Shown piece by piece: positions 1 to 7,264 of a stretch of 64,000 nt of DNA. Within the stretch, counting starts at the first letter, position 1. Every line of letters starts with the position of its first letter. Origin of the DNA: Sporomusa silvacetica DSM 10669 (GTDB taxonomy: Bacteria > Bacillota > Negativicutes > Sporomusales > Sporomusaceae). The notes below the pieces were generated by a model, which ran no database searches, was not told the origin of the DNA, and saw only the letters and a program-made list of their open reading frames with translations. A program made the translations under genes and the position numbers. The stretch spans positions 1 through 64,000 of the forward strand of contig NZ_LSLK01000114.1 of NCBI RefSeq assembly GCF_002257705.1, given 5' to 3'.

Positions 1-60
1 GGCAGAGCCGCAAATTTTCGACTATTTGTCAAGTGTTTTTTTATATGACTAGCAAATATA

Positions 61-108
61 AAAATAGAACGTTTACATCTACTTTTATCGATGTAAGCGT
101 TCTATTTT
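61..108 (-). terminator. Long hairpin, probable terminator
   Basis: A 19-bp inverted repeat (61-79 with 90-108, one wobble, 10-nt loop). Read on the minus strand it runs into a T-rich stretch, so it could end the leftward operon whose last stop is at 325. The stem is AT-rich, so some doubt remains. Confidence 0.5.
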
Positions 109-131
109 GCTTAACTTAATGACATTGACCT

Positions 132-272
132 TTAGGGGAGCATATGAGTTCCCGAAACCTCCATGTTGCTAACACTGGTGCGAATAAGGGTTCCCTGAGT
201 ATCGCTGATCTCAAATTGAATCCCAGGGTATCGTTCCAATATGAACCGTAACGAAACGGCAACAAACAGTTG
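132..272 (-). pseudogene. LysR-type regulator fragment (remnant)
   Basis: The minus strand is open for 47 codons, bounded by a TAA at 273-275 and a stop at 132-134. The conceptual peptide contains RFILERYPGIQFEISDTQG, which resembles the start of a LysR effector-binding domain. No start codon, DNA-binding domain or remaining effector domain is present. I read it as a decayed fragment; identity rests on resemblance only. Confidence 0.3.
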
Positions 273-294
273 TTACTAAACCTATCACTTTATT

Positions 295-311
295 GTTGAC
301 TCACGGTCAAC
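295..311. promoter_or_regulatory. Inverted repeat GTTGAC-N5-GTCAAC
   Basis: Perfect 6-bp arms around TCACG, just downstream of the leftward gene ending at 325. A related site, GTTGA-N5-TCAAC, lies at 2135-2149 in front of the MarR gene. The pair could be binding sites for one regulator; the role is inferred only from this similarity. Confidence 0.25.
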
Positions 312-324
312 CTACTCACATTTG

Positions 325-1095
325 TCAGCCCTTACCATCGATATCGCCAATTTGTATGGCAACTCCGTCTTTAACAATGATAGGCACCTTATCAGCACCA
401 TATTTGTCATTGCACAGCTTCTTAGCCCATGCATGTACACTTGTGTTAACTTCCTGAAAACTAATTCCCTTTTCCCGGTATTCTTGCAATACTTTGGCGC
501 AGAACGGGCACCCAGTTTTCGTATAAATTACAATTCCATTCGTATTTGTTTCACTAATCTGTTGGTCACTCGCACTTACACCCTCGCTGCCACTCTCACA
601 ACCGCAGCCACAACTACTGCCGCCGCAACCGCATTCGCAGGTTCCCTGGTCACAGTTGTTTTTCTGAACAGCCTCAGCTTTCTCGTACATGGCTGCCAAT
701 GAATCCAGCACATGCGTAACAATACCTGATACTTTTTCAATTTCATTGCTGCACCTATGCGTCGGGTCAGCTTGTACATTAACCTTGGCAAGCGCCTCTT
801 GCTCGCCAATGATGTCTCCTATATTTATCCCTATTATCGGTTTAATGCAATACTTTTCAACAGCCTTTCTGGCACAAGCCTTGGCACAACCATCAAGGGT
901 AATCGTAGGGTGATTTAAGGAAAAGTTCTTTTCATTGATAGTACCAATAAGCAGGCGGGGAAGACTGAGCGTAACTACCTGTGTGGCTCTCAATTGGTTC
1001 ACGATTCTTGCGGCTACGGCCCGTGAAATATAACCGCCTCTACATTCGCTGCCGCAGCAAGCAATAATGCCGGTTGTCTTTGGGTGCATTAGCAT
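325..1095 (-). CDS. DGC-domain zinc-binding protein fused to glutaredoxin-like domain
   Basis: 256 aa. Residues 1 to about 120 form a DGC-type putative zinc-binding domain: IIACCGSECRGG at the N-terminus and LDGCAKACAR in the middle. A linker near residues 148-168 is extremely Cys/Gly rich, with about nine cysteines in 21 residues. The C-terminal 75 residues look like glutaredoxin, with GCPFC as the CxxC site and KVPIIV as the cis-Pro strand. The family function is not settled; a redox or metal-handling role is inferred. Its start overlaps the end of the next DGC gene by 7 nt, so the two are co-transcribed. The ATG at 1095 follows a GGGGGC Shine-Dalgarno sequence. Confidence 0.75.
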   Translation of the reverse strand: MLMHPKTTGIIACCGSECRGGYISRAVAARIVNQLRATQVVTLSLPRLLIGTINEKNFSLNHPTITLDGCAKACARKAVEKYCIKPIIGINIGDIIGEQEALAKVNVQADPTHRCSNEIEKVSGIVTHVLDSLAAMYEKAEAVQKNNCDQGTCECGCGGSSCGCGCESGSEGVSASDQQISETNTNGIVIYTKTGCPFCAKVLQEYREKGISFQEVNTSVHAWAKKLCNDKYGADKVPIIVKDGVAIQIGDIDGKG

Positions 1096-1499
1096 TTTTC
1101 TGCCCCCTTTTCCGTAACATTTAATTCAGCTATAAGTTTACTAGCTATTTCACAGGCTTGCCTTTCTCCTTCTTCGCTTAGTTTAACAGCATCGCCTAGA
1201 CTTACCATAGCAACTCCGGCCACTAGGTCATCTACAACATACTCAACATCAATATCGCCGCCAATCACATCGACAATATTGGAAGCGCACTTTTTGCTAC
1301 AACCATTGATGACAATACACGGTGTGTTTGTTATTGCTTGTACTGCATCTATTTCTCCATTTACCAGATAAGCTAATCCAAGTAGTTTTACCTGCTTGTT
1401 CACTTCTGCTTCTACCTTTAATACTACTTCTTGAGTTATTAGGCCATAAACAGAATCAATGCCACAGCATGGAATAATAACTGACGATTTTTTATTCAA
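1089..1499 (-). CDS. DGC-domain putative zinc-binding protein
   Basis: 136 aa from a TTG start with GAGAGG upstream. It has the same architecture as the first domain of its downstream neighbour: an N-terminal IIPCCG motif and a central INGCSKKCA motif, so four of its cysteines could bind metal or thiols. It lacks the Cys-rich linker and glutaredoxin part. The two genes overlap by 7 nt and probably arose by duplication. In vivo function of DGC proteins is unknown; this is a family call, not a reaction. Confidence 0.7.
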   Translation of the reverse strand: MNKKSSVIIPCCGIDSVYGLITQEVVLKVEAEVNKQVKLLGLAYLVNGEIDAVQAITNTPCIVINGCSKKCASNIVDVIGGDIDVEYVVDDLVAGVAMVSLGDAVKLSEEGERQACEIASKLIAELNVTEKGAEKC

Positions 1500-1535
1500 A
1501 TTACATCCTCTCCCAACTTATTTAACTAGAAGAAA

Positions 1536-1552
1536 ACCCGGTTTAACCGGGT
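1536..1552 (-). terminator. Intrinsic terminator after small Cys-rich gene
   Basis: ACCCGG-TTTAA-CCGGGT stem followed on the minus strand by TTTTCTTCT. It separates the small-ORF pair (1576-1964) from the DGC gene pair. Confidence 0.65.
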
Positions 1553-1575
1553 AAAATGAGTAAATTTAATATTAT

Positions 1576-1803
1576 CTATACCGGCCCGCGCATCCGCCGC
1601 GAGGCCACCTCGCCCTCTTTAATCATCAACGTTTGAGCCGCTGTCAAAGGCTCGCCATCTTCATACTGAGGTTCAATAAAATAGTAGCAATCAGACTTTT
1701 CTTTAGCAGTTATAGCCGATATCTCGAACTTATATTTAAAACACAATAACCTTCCGTCTGCAACTCGATCAGCAATTCCGCAAGAAAAACATTTTTCTGC
1801 CAT
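1576..1803 (-). CDS. Small Cys-rich conserved-looking hypothetical protein
   Basis: 75 aa, ATG start with AAAGGTGG about 8 nt upstream. It begins MAEKCFSCGIADR, giving a CxxC pair, with two more cysteines at about 21 and 39 (LLCFKYKF and SDCYYF), a pattern consistent with a small metal-binding fold. I do not recognise a named family. It sits 23 nt downstream of another small ORF with an equally good ribosome site and just before a terminator, so the pair forms a two-gene unit opposite the MarR gene. Confidence 0.6.
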   Translation of the reverse strand: MAEKCFSCGIADRVADGRLLCFKYKFEISAITAKEKSDCYYFIEPQYEDGEPLTAAQTLMIKEGEVASRRMRGPV

Positions 1804-1826
1804 AGTTAAGCCACCTTTCTCTTATT

Positions 1827-1964
1827 CTAGCCCTTCTGCCCTGACAACGTGCCAGATAAACAGGAAAGTTCCTTTTTAACCTTAGGAATAATATTTTTAA
1901 GAACAAAACTAAGCGCTTCTTCTGGATCTTGGTCATAATAAATACTTTTGAGGTAGATAGACAT
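1827..1964 (-). CDS. Small hypothetical protein, 45 aa
   Basis: Read directly from the sequence. ATG at 1964 with AAGGTGG 8 nt upstream, stop TAG at 1827-1829. The peptide MSIYLKSIYYDQDPEEALSF continues with a lysine-rich amphipathic stretch and one cysteine. Codon use looks normal and the ribosome site matches that of the next gene (1576-1803), 23 nt downstream. No family recognised. A longer minus-strand frame at 1769-1975 crosses the same bases but has basic, low-complexity content and is probably not real. Confidence 0.5.
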   Translation of the reverse strand: MSIYLKSIYYDQDPEEALSFVLKNIIPKVKKELSCLSGTLSGQKG

Positions 1965-2099
1965 AGGTCAACCACCTTCTTATTTATGTGATGAAGAAAA
2001 AGCTGGTAACGATATTGACTTAAGGTTCAAATCGTTGGTCACTTTTATTTGCTCTAGAAATAGTTAGCATATCTTTTCTATTATATATTTACACGATTA

Positions 2100-2119
2100 C
2101 CAATTATAGGTATAATTGG
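2100..2119. promoter_or_regulatory. Palindromic MarR-type operator over -10 box
   Basis: Perfect CCAATTATA-GG-TATAATTGG palindrome. Its right arm contains TATAAT (2111-2116), a good -10 box for the MarR gene to the right. Occupancy would block RNA polymerase, so autorepression is inferred. It also lies upstream of the divergent small-ORF pair (start 1964) and could control both. Confidence 0.55.
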
Positions 2120-2201
2120 ATTGTATCATTAACTGTTGATGTCGTCAACTGTATGCCGCACTTACCTACCTCAAATTACACTAAGAAAGATGGTCGATAG
2201 A

Positions 2202-2657
2202 ATGTCAAAGGAGCCAGAAAACATTTCTACTATGAGAAATGCTATAAAAATTTTCATGAGAAGTTTAGGTGTACTGGAGGGCAAAAAAACTTTTTGTTAT
2301 GATTGCACCTATGCGCAATGTCATGTAATATGGGAAACCGCACAGGAAAGCAAAATTTCTGTAAATGAACTTGCGGCTAGGCTAAATATAAGCAAAAGCG
2401 CAGTAAGTAGAACTGTAGATGACTTGGTAAATAAAGGTTACCTTGGGCGCAACCCCAATCCTAATGACCGCCGATATGTGGACATTGAACTCACAGAAAA
2501 AGGGCAAAAAGCTTTTCGAGAGATAGAACTTAACTCACGTCGTTACTTTGAAGCCGTTTTAGAAATTATCCCTGCAAACAAGCGTGAGACGACATTGGAA
2601 GGAATCCAAATTTTTAGTTCCGCCCTGTATCAGGTTTTTAAAAAAGACTCATTATAA
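2202..2657 (+). CDS. MarR-family transcriptional regulator
   Basis: 151 aa from the ATG at 2202; earlier in-frame starts at 2136 (TTG), 2139 and 2190 exist, and none has a strong ribosome site. The central winged helix-turn-helix is clear: ISVNELAARLNISKSAVSRT is the recognition region, followed by a wing with NPNDRRY and the typical IELTEKG strand. A cysteine cluster, CYDCTYAQC, precedes the DNA-binding domain, which may make it a redox or metal sensor; that is inference. The palindrome at 2100-2119 is its likely operator. Confidence 0.8.
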   Translation: MSKEPENISTMRNAIKIFMRSLGVLEGKKTFCYDCTYAQCHVIWETAQESKISVNELAARLNISKSAVSRTVDDLVNKGYLGRNPNPNDRRYVDIELTEKGQKAFREIELNSRRYFEAVLEIIPANKRETTLEGIQIFSSALYQVFKKDSL

Positions 2658-2866
2658 CAATGAACGACAAAAAATACTGGCTGTTTTCGGACATGGATAA
2701 AATTCTTCTTCTTTACTATCGCTTTTCCCATATTGTGTATGGCACAGTAGATTCTCAGTGATTTGCTCATTTTCACTCACATTTAAAGTTGGGGTGTTGC
2801 TCCAAAGAAAAGGGTTATCCTGTTAAATTAACCTCGATATTCGTCAGTCAACTGTATAATTTACTT

Positions 2867-2934
2867 GGACAAGTTTGCAGTTCTCCTTTCGGTAAATGTT
2901 GTGTGGTGACTTCTTTTGGACTGCAAACTTGTCC
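2867..2934. repeat. 15-bp inverted repeat with 38-nt loop
   Basis: GGACAAGTTTGCAGT (2867-2881) is perfectly complementary to 2920-2934. It lies in the 415-nt space between the MarR gene and the porin, where I see no gene. It could be a transcript-end structure or remnant of a mobile sequence; no function is assigned. Confidence 0.5.
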
Positions 2935-3046
2935 TCTTTGAAATAGGCTATTTCGGCTCTATTAACGCAACTGATAATGACTGACCATGATTCGCAATGG
3001 TCTTAAGGCTTACTTTATCATATTACTCTTTTCGAAGTTATCACAT

Positions 3047-3079
3047 CTTCTAAGAAGGATCAGTCACCCTTCTTAGAAG
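3047..3079 (-). terminator. Hairpin at end of porin gene
   Basis: CTTCTAAGAAGG (3047-3058) pairs with 3068-3079, overlapping the porin stop codon at 3073-3075. There is no strong T-run after it, so it may stabilise the mRNA end rather than terminate alone. Confidence 0.45.
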
Positions 3080-4344
3080 GAGTAAGTTAACCCTACCAAT
3101 AAGCTGTCGGCACTTGCCTTATCGTCTTTTTTCTCAAGATCGTTGTATTGCAGGCTAAAGATGGCATTTTTAAATACAGTCCGTTCATAGCCATATTCCA
3201 AACCTTTTACGTTAGACATTGCTAATACGGCATATGGGGTCTTAGCGTTAAATTTTTTTTGCAGAGCGGAAGCTTCCATATTGCCAAGAGTCAGAGGGTC
3301 AAAGCCTGCATCCGCATTTCTGTAACCAACCCAAAAACCGTCACTATTGTCTTTCGCAGGGGCGGCGCCACGATATTTTGTTGTAATATACCAACCCTTT
3401 GCATTGTCACCGTTGTTACACCCTTTAGCCCAATCAGATTCATTTTTGCCATATTCACCGATTATATTAATATTCTTGATACCATTATAATTGAAGCCAG
3501 CTGCATAGCTTTTATACATGGCGCTATCTTTATCTTCCAGATAGGATGCGGTCAAATTGGTGTTTTTGTTGAGATCATAGGAGAGATTGGCCGCTTGCAG
3601 GTTAAGACTAGTATCCTCTTCTGCACCGGCTTTACCGGCAGCAACGGTAACTTTCAATTGATTGCCAGCACCGAGGACGATTCCGTCAGCGCCCATGTGT
3701 GCATTACCTTGTGCCCCGATGCCGCTAAGCATACCCTGTCCGAGATGTAATGGAATACGGCCTGCGATAAAGGTGTCGAAACCAAGAGCTTTGCCCGCAA
3801 TAAATGCTTGTGGAATATTTATATCAGATTTAGTACCGATTGCATTTTCACCTTCGATACGGCCACTAAATATTAACTTATCTGTCAGCGGAGCAAACAA
3901 GTTAATACGAACCCGGGTAAAGGTATCAGGCGACTCGTTGTTATTGTCTGACCATTCATAACGATAACGGACTTCGCCGCCTACCTTAACATTGCCCACT
4001 TTGTTTTCTAATTTAGTTACGCGAACATTGAGACCTTCGAGTTCAGAAGCGTACTCACAAGCCAGTTTATCTATAATCGCTTTTTGTTCAGCATTAGCCT
4101 TATCCATCTTGGTCATGGCATTAGCAATCAGTGTTGCCATTTCATAGCGGGTTAACGTACTGTCACCCCGAAAAGTTCTGTTGCCATAACCATCAACAAT
4201 ACCAGCTTGAGCCAGTTTGTTAACCGCAGCATAGGACCAGTGCCTAGCAGGAACATCCGCAAAAGGACTTGTTGCTGCAAAGACAGTACCTGCGACACCA
4301 AGTCCGAATACAAGTGCTAGTGTAGCTACGAGATTACGTTTCAT
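3073..4344 (-). CDS. SLH-domain outer-membrane porin (OmpM type)
   Basis: 423 aa. Signal peptide at residues 1-23 (ends VFAA), then one SLH domain at about 27-77 (FADVPARHWSYAAVNKLAQA ... TLTRYEMATLIANAM). Next come a short coiled coil at about 80-115 and a C-terminal beta-barrel rich in alternating hydrophobic residues, ending in the aromatic motif LTYSF. This architecture is known for OmpM proteins of Negativicutes, which tie the outer membrane to peptidoglycan through the SLH domain and form pores. Its ATG overlaps the TGA of the upstream trigger-factor gene (ATGA), so translation is coupled to a chaperone suited to nascent outer-membrane proteins. Confidence 0.88.
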   Translation of the reverse strand: MKRNLVATLALVFGLGVAGTVFAATSPFADVPARHWSYAAVNKLAQAGIVDGYGNRTFRGDSTLTRYEMATLIANAMTKMDKANAEQKAIIDKLACEYASELEGLNVRVTKLENKVGNVKVGGEVRYRYEWSDNNNESPDTFTRVRINLFAPLTDKLIFSGRIEGENAIGTKSDINIPQAFIAGKALGFDTFIAGRIPLHLGQGMLSGIGAQGNAHMGADGIVLGAGNQLKVTVAAGKAGAEEDTSLNLQAANLSYDLNKNTNLTASYLEDKDSAMYKSYAAGFNYNGIKNINIIGEYGKNESDWAKGCNNGDNAKGWYITTKYRGAAPAKDNSDGFWVGYRNADAGFDPLTLGNMEASALQKKFNAKTPYAVLAMSNVKGLEYGYERTVFKNAIFSLQYNDLEKKDDKASADSLLVGLTYSF

Positions 4345-5657
4345 GTGTTTTTCTCCTCATTTTCATTAGGACTCATAATAACCGCATGATTCAGCAAATA
4401 TTGGACCGCCTTATTCGCTTTTAAATCAAACAACACATTGTTAACTAGTGGACCAAGGTTCTCTTTTTTTGCATTTTCCTTTTTCATACCAATACTGGTA
4501 GCGAAGGCCTCAATGCCACAACTTAGTTCCTGGTCACTCACTTCAAATTCCTTTTCTTCAATAACCTTTTCCAATATATAGTTTGATTTCATAACATTTT
4601 CAGCGTCTGACCAAATTTTCCTTTTGAGGCTCTCAACGTTACTATTAATCATCTGAAGATACAGTTCAATGCTTCCTCCCTCGGCTCTCAATTGATTTGT
4701 AAACTGTTCTAGCATCGCCTGGGCCTGTCGCATTACTATGGATTCAGGAACGAAGACTTCACACGTATCCAATAAAGCCTTAATTATAGCTTGTTTTTCC
4801 ATATTTAAAGCACGCAGAGAAGCCATTTCAAGCAGCCTCTTCTTCGTTTCTAAACGCAATTCTTCTAGGTTATTCTTTTTTGCTATCTCTTGGGCAAATT
4901 GGTCGTTTAGTTCTCTGCTTTGAACGTTTTCCACATTTTTTACTGCTACCTTGAATAAAGCATTTTTACCAGCCAGTTCAGCTGCCTTGTGTTCTTTGGG
5001 GAAGCTAATTTCAATATTCAACTTATCGCCCTTTTTTACGCCCAACAATTTTTCCTCGAAACCAGGAAAAAACATGTTCGAGCCAAGAATCAACTTGAAA
5101 TTTTCTTCTTTTCCATTAAAAGTAGTGTCTTCTACTGAACATTTATAATCGATGGTTACTGTATCTCCAAGAACGGCAGGTTCATTCGATTTATCGATTA
5201 TTTTTTTATTTTTGGAACGCAAGTCTTGCAAATACTTCTCAACATCTTTTTCAGTCACTTCATCAGGCTTTGACGCTTTGATTTCCAATCCTTCCAGCTT
5301 TCCAAGGGTAACTTCAGGCTTAATTGGCACACGCACCTTAACACTAACCGGTTTTCCTTTTTCTATATAACCCACTTCAATATCAGGCTCGCCAATAGTA
5401 GTTAGTCCCAACTCTTGAATGGCAGCATAATATTCATTGGGCACAACAAACTCAATGGCATCTTCAAAAAGAATTTCTGGCCCAAATTTTGATTCTAAAA
5501 TTGTTCGTGGTACACTTCCCTTTCGAAAACCAGGAATGTCATATTTCTTAACATTCTTTTTGTACGATTTTTTTAGACCTTTCTCAAAATTTCCTACTTC
5601 AATTACAAACTCCAGGTAAGCTTCACTGTTTTCTACTTTTTCTAAGCTTGCATTCAT
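4341..5657 (-). CDS. tig: Trigger factor (ribosome-associated chaperone)
   Basis: 438 aa, normal family length. The N-terminal ribosome-binding domain carries the signature region around IPGFRKGSVPRTILESKFGP (about 42-61). The FKBP-type PPIase domain lies at about 160-245 (GDTVTIDYKC ... PGFEEKLLGVKKGD), and the rest is the helical chaperone domain. In most genomes tig is followed by clpP-clpX; here it is followed by the SLH porin with a 4-nt ATGA overlap, and no clp gene is seen. That suggests a second, porin-dedicated copy, which is inference. AAAGGAG precedes the ATG at 5657. Confidence 0.87.
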   Translation of the reverse strand: MNASLEKVENSEAYLEFVIEVGNFEKGLKKSYKKNVKKYDIPGFRKGSVPRTILESKFGPEILFEDAIEFVVPNEYYAAIQELGLTTIGEPDIEVGYIEKGKPVSVKVRVPIKPEVTLGKLEGLEIKASKPDEVTEKDVEKYLQDLRSKNKKIIDKSNEPAVLGDTVTIDYKCSVEDTTFNGKEENFKLILGSNMFFPGFEEKLLGVKKGDKLNIEISFPKEHKAAELAGKNALFKVAVKNVENVQSRELNDQFAQEIAKKNNLEELRLETKKRLLEMASLRALNMEKQAIIKALLDTCEVFVPESIVMRQAQAMLEQFTNQLRAEGGSIELYLQMINSNVESLKRKIWSDAENVMKSNYILEKVIEEKEFEVSDQELSCGIEAFATSIGMKKENAKKENLGPLVNNVLFDLKANKAVQYLLNHAVIMSPNENEEKNT

Positions 5658-5905
5658 AAGCTCATACTCCTTTTTATTATTTGATCCAATTCTGAACTAC
5701 AAATAGCCTCTAAGACTGAATCACCACGAGATGTTGCGGCCAATCCATATTTAAATAGCGGATAATCATCAACACCAAGTCACTTCGCCCGCATTTCTTT
5801 AGGCAATTCTGCAAAACCCCAGTCAGACGCTACGTGAGCGAGATGGTCTACACCGAATGCCGATCGAATGACCCTATATATAGCAATAAGTGTGCCATTT
5901 AGTCT
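5654..5905 (-). pseudogene. Unidentified gene remnant upstream of tig, one in-frame TGA
   Basis: The minus strand encodes a protein-like stretch: 41 codons including VIRSAFGVDHLAHVASDWGF, then TGA at 5780-5782. It then stays open for 41 more codons (LGVDDYPLFKYGLAATSRGD ...) to a TGA at 5654-5656 that overlaps the trigger-factor ATG. I could not name the family. The reading frame is closed upstream by another TGA and has no start codon, so a truncated, decayed gene is the simplest reading. No SECIS-like hairpin follows the internal TGA. Confidence 0.4.
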
Positions 5906-6112
5906 TCATCCCGCATACATGGCAATACGTCAGGCTTTTTTAAAAAAATGCATGATAATTCGTCATCCTAAAATACGATTATGACAAAATGTTGTTTGCA
6001 TTTTAAAAAACTTTTTCGCTGTTTTGCAAAAAGTTATAAATACGCAGGCTAGCAAACTCTGTCCTGCAGATACTGAAAATGCCCACATACAACAAGAGTA
6101 TGGTTGAAAATG

Positions 6113-6159
6113 AAAAGGCCCTCCTTGTAGAATTGAAGAATCTACAAGGAGGGCCTTTT
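6113..6159. terminator. Strong bidirectional terminator hairpin
   Basis: A perfect 19-bp stem (6113-6131 with 6141-6159) with a 9-nt loop, GC-rich in the middle and flanked by A4 and T4 runs on the two sides. It lies in the 860-nt gene-free space between tig and the Nudix gene. Confidence 0.65.
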
Positions 6160-6310
6160 CGAGTACCTTCGGCTACTACGACCGTCCATAGCACCCCATC
6201 TGCTTCGTTGTCACTGCGGGCGTCCCCTCCGACGTACTTCCTAGTACGACTACGGCGACGTCCTCGCTCCGCCTTGCACCTGAGGCACTCTGAACAGTCT
6301 AGTCTAAGCC
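6160..6310. repeat. GC-rich intergenic element, probable dispersed repeat
   Basis: This block is far more GC-rich than its surroundings and contains internal palindromes such as GTACTTCCTAGTAC at about 6234-6247. It has no convincing coding frame. Sequences of this style, with TGCAAGGCGGAGCGAGGACG on the minus strand, occur as dispersed intergenic repeats in some anaerobes; that comparison is from memory and not verified here. It sits between two hairpin terminators (6113-6159 and 6324-6353). Confidence 0.35.
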
Positions 6311-6323
6311 TTACAGCCATAAA

Positions 6324-6353
6324 AAAACACCTACAACATATAGTAGGTGTTTT
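6324..6353. terminator. Terminator hairpin
   Basis: AAAACACCTAC (6324-6334) pairs with GTAGGTGTTTT (6343-6353), with A- and T-runs on the two sides, so it could act in either direction. Confidence 0.6.
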
Positions 6354-6437
6354 AATCAACCAGCAAATTCCTAATCTCCCAGGCCGTTTTCAACCAAGTA
6401 CTTGACCGATTGAGTATAAGTTTTCTTATTTAGTGTA

Positions 6438-6471
6438 AAGGTGTTGTCAATAATCCCGTCCCCTGTCACTT
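6438..6471. repeat. REP-like motif, copy 1
   Basis: On the minus strand it reads AGTGACAGGGGACGGGATTA followed by TTGACAACACC. A diverged copy lies at 17980-18008. The shared core is a GGGGACGGG block between TGAC/GTCA sequences. Two copies in 64 kb suggest a dispersed extragenic repeat. Confidence 0.35.
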
Positions 6472-6520
6472 AAAACCAAATTTTATGGAACCTAAATTCT
6501 AAAACACAATATCTATTATC

Positions 6521-7042
6521 TTAGCAGTGTGCAAGTTTCGGTAATAAACCAAGCTGATTTCGAAAATAGTTACTGCCTAAAAGCCCTTTTTCAAGACGGT
6601 TTAAAAATATTAATTGTTCTCGCTCTATTTTTCTATTTGCTTCTGCTATCGAAAAGAAGTCGATCTTATCAATTTCTGGATATAGACAAACCTGACCCGA
6701 ATTGGGAGGCCATTCTAACTGGAATGCGTTACTTTGTACTGGCTTAGATACATCCCAATCTCCCTCAAACGCCCAAATATGTACAATTCTTTTATACTTT
6801 CCCGGAGCGCTACCAAGATAGATTGAATAAGATAGATCCGGATCGATACCAGTTTCTTCAATAAACTCCCGCACTGCGCCTTCAGCAATTGTTTCACCAA
6901 TCTCAAGATGCCCCTTGGGAATCCCCCAATATCGATCATCTTTATCTACAAAATATGGTCCACCCGGATGCGCTAACAGCAACTCTAATCGCCCAGTATT
7001 TAGCCGATACATCAGCAGGCCAGCGCTTACATTATGGTGCAC
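6521..7042 (-). CDS. Nudix hydrolase
   Basis: 173 aa. The full Nudix box GX5EX7REUXEEXGU is present: GHLEIGETIAEGAVREFIEE then TG, at about residues 43-65 from the chosen start. The family hydrolyses nucleoside diphosphates linked to another group; the substrate here is unknown. The GTG at 7042 is preferred because AGAGGGGA lies 9 nt upstream; an in-frame GTG at 7051 is too close to that site. It is a single leftward gene with hairpins downstream, divergent from alkaline phosphatase. Confidence 0.85.
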   Translation of the reverse strand: MHHNVSAGLLMYRLNTGRLELLLAHPGGPYFVDKDDRYWGIPKGHLEIGETIAEGAVREFIEETGIDPDLSYSIYLGSAPGKYKRIVHIWAFEGDWDVSKPVQSNAFQLEWPPNSGQVCLYPEIDKIDFFSIAEANRKIEREQLIFLNRLEKGLLGSNYFRNQLGLLPKLAHC

Positions 7043-7173
7043 TAGATTCACTCCCCTCTAACCAGTATCACAATAACAAAAGTCTACTAATATAGTAACA
7101 TGCGGGTATGAGAGTCGAGTTAATTCAGTATTAATTTTTGATTAAATTAAATGGATGTCTCGTTTTATATGAG

Positions 7174-7227
7174 TTAACAAAGACTTAACCGTAATTTAAC
7201 CAAAACAATCCAGCATTTACTTATAAT
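7174..7227 (+). promoter_or_regulatory. Pho box and promoter for alkaline phosphatase
   Basis: Three direct repeats TTAACA, TTAACC and TTAACC start at 7174, 7185 and 7196, spaced exactly 11 bp. They are followed by a TATAAT -10 box at 7222-7227. Tandem TTAACA-like hexamers at 11-bp spacing are the known binding sites of PhoP-type response regulators in Firmicutes. Phosphate-starvation induction of the next gene is inferred. Confidence 0.75.
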
Positions 7228-7264
7228 GGACATGTACATCACCAAATTCAAAGGAGGTAACAGG

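Noticed and set aside
1769..1975. 68-aa minus-strand frame overlapping two small genes
   Set aside because: Basic and low-complexity; the 45-aa frame in the same bases has a better ribosome site and composition.
5780..5782. In-frame TGA in the remnant before tig as a possible selenocysteine codon
   Set aside because: No SECIS-like hairpin follows, no start codon exists and the frame is closed upstream, so a decayed gene is simpler.
6003..6405. Two opposite ORFs of about 110 aa
   Set aside because: They are produced by hairpins and a GC-rich repeat; Arg/Ser-rich translations with no protein signature.
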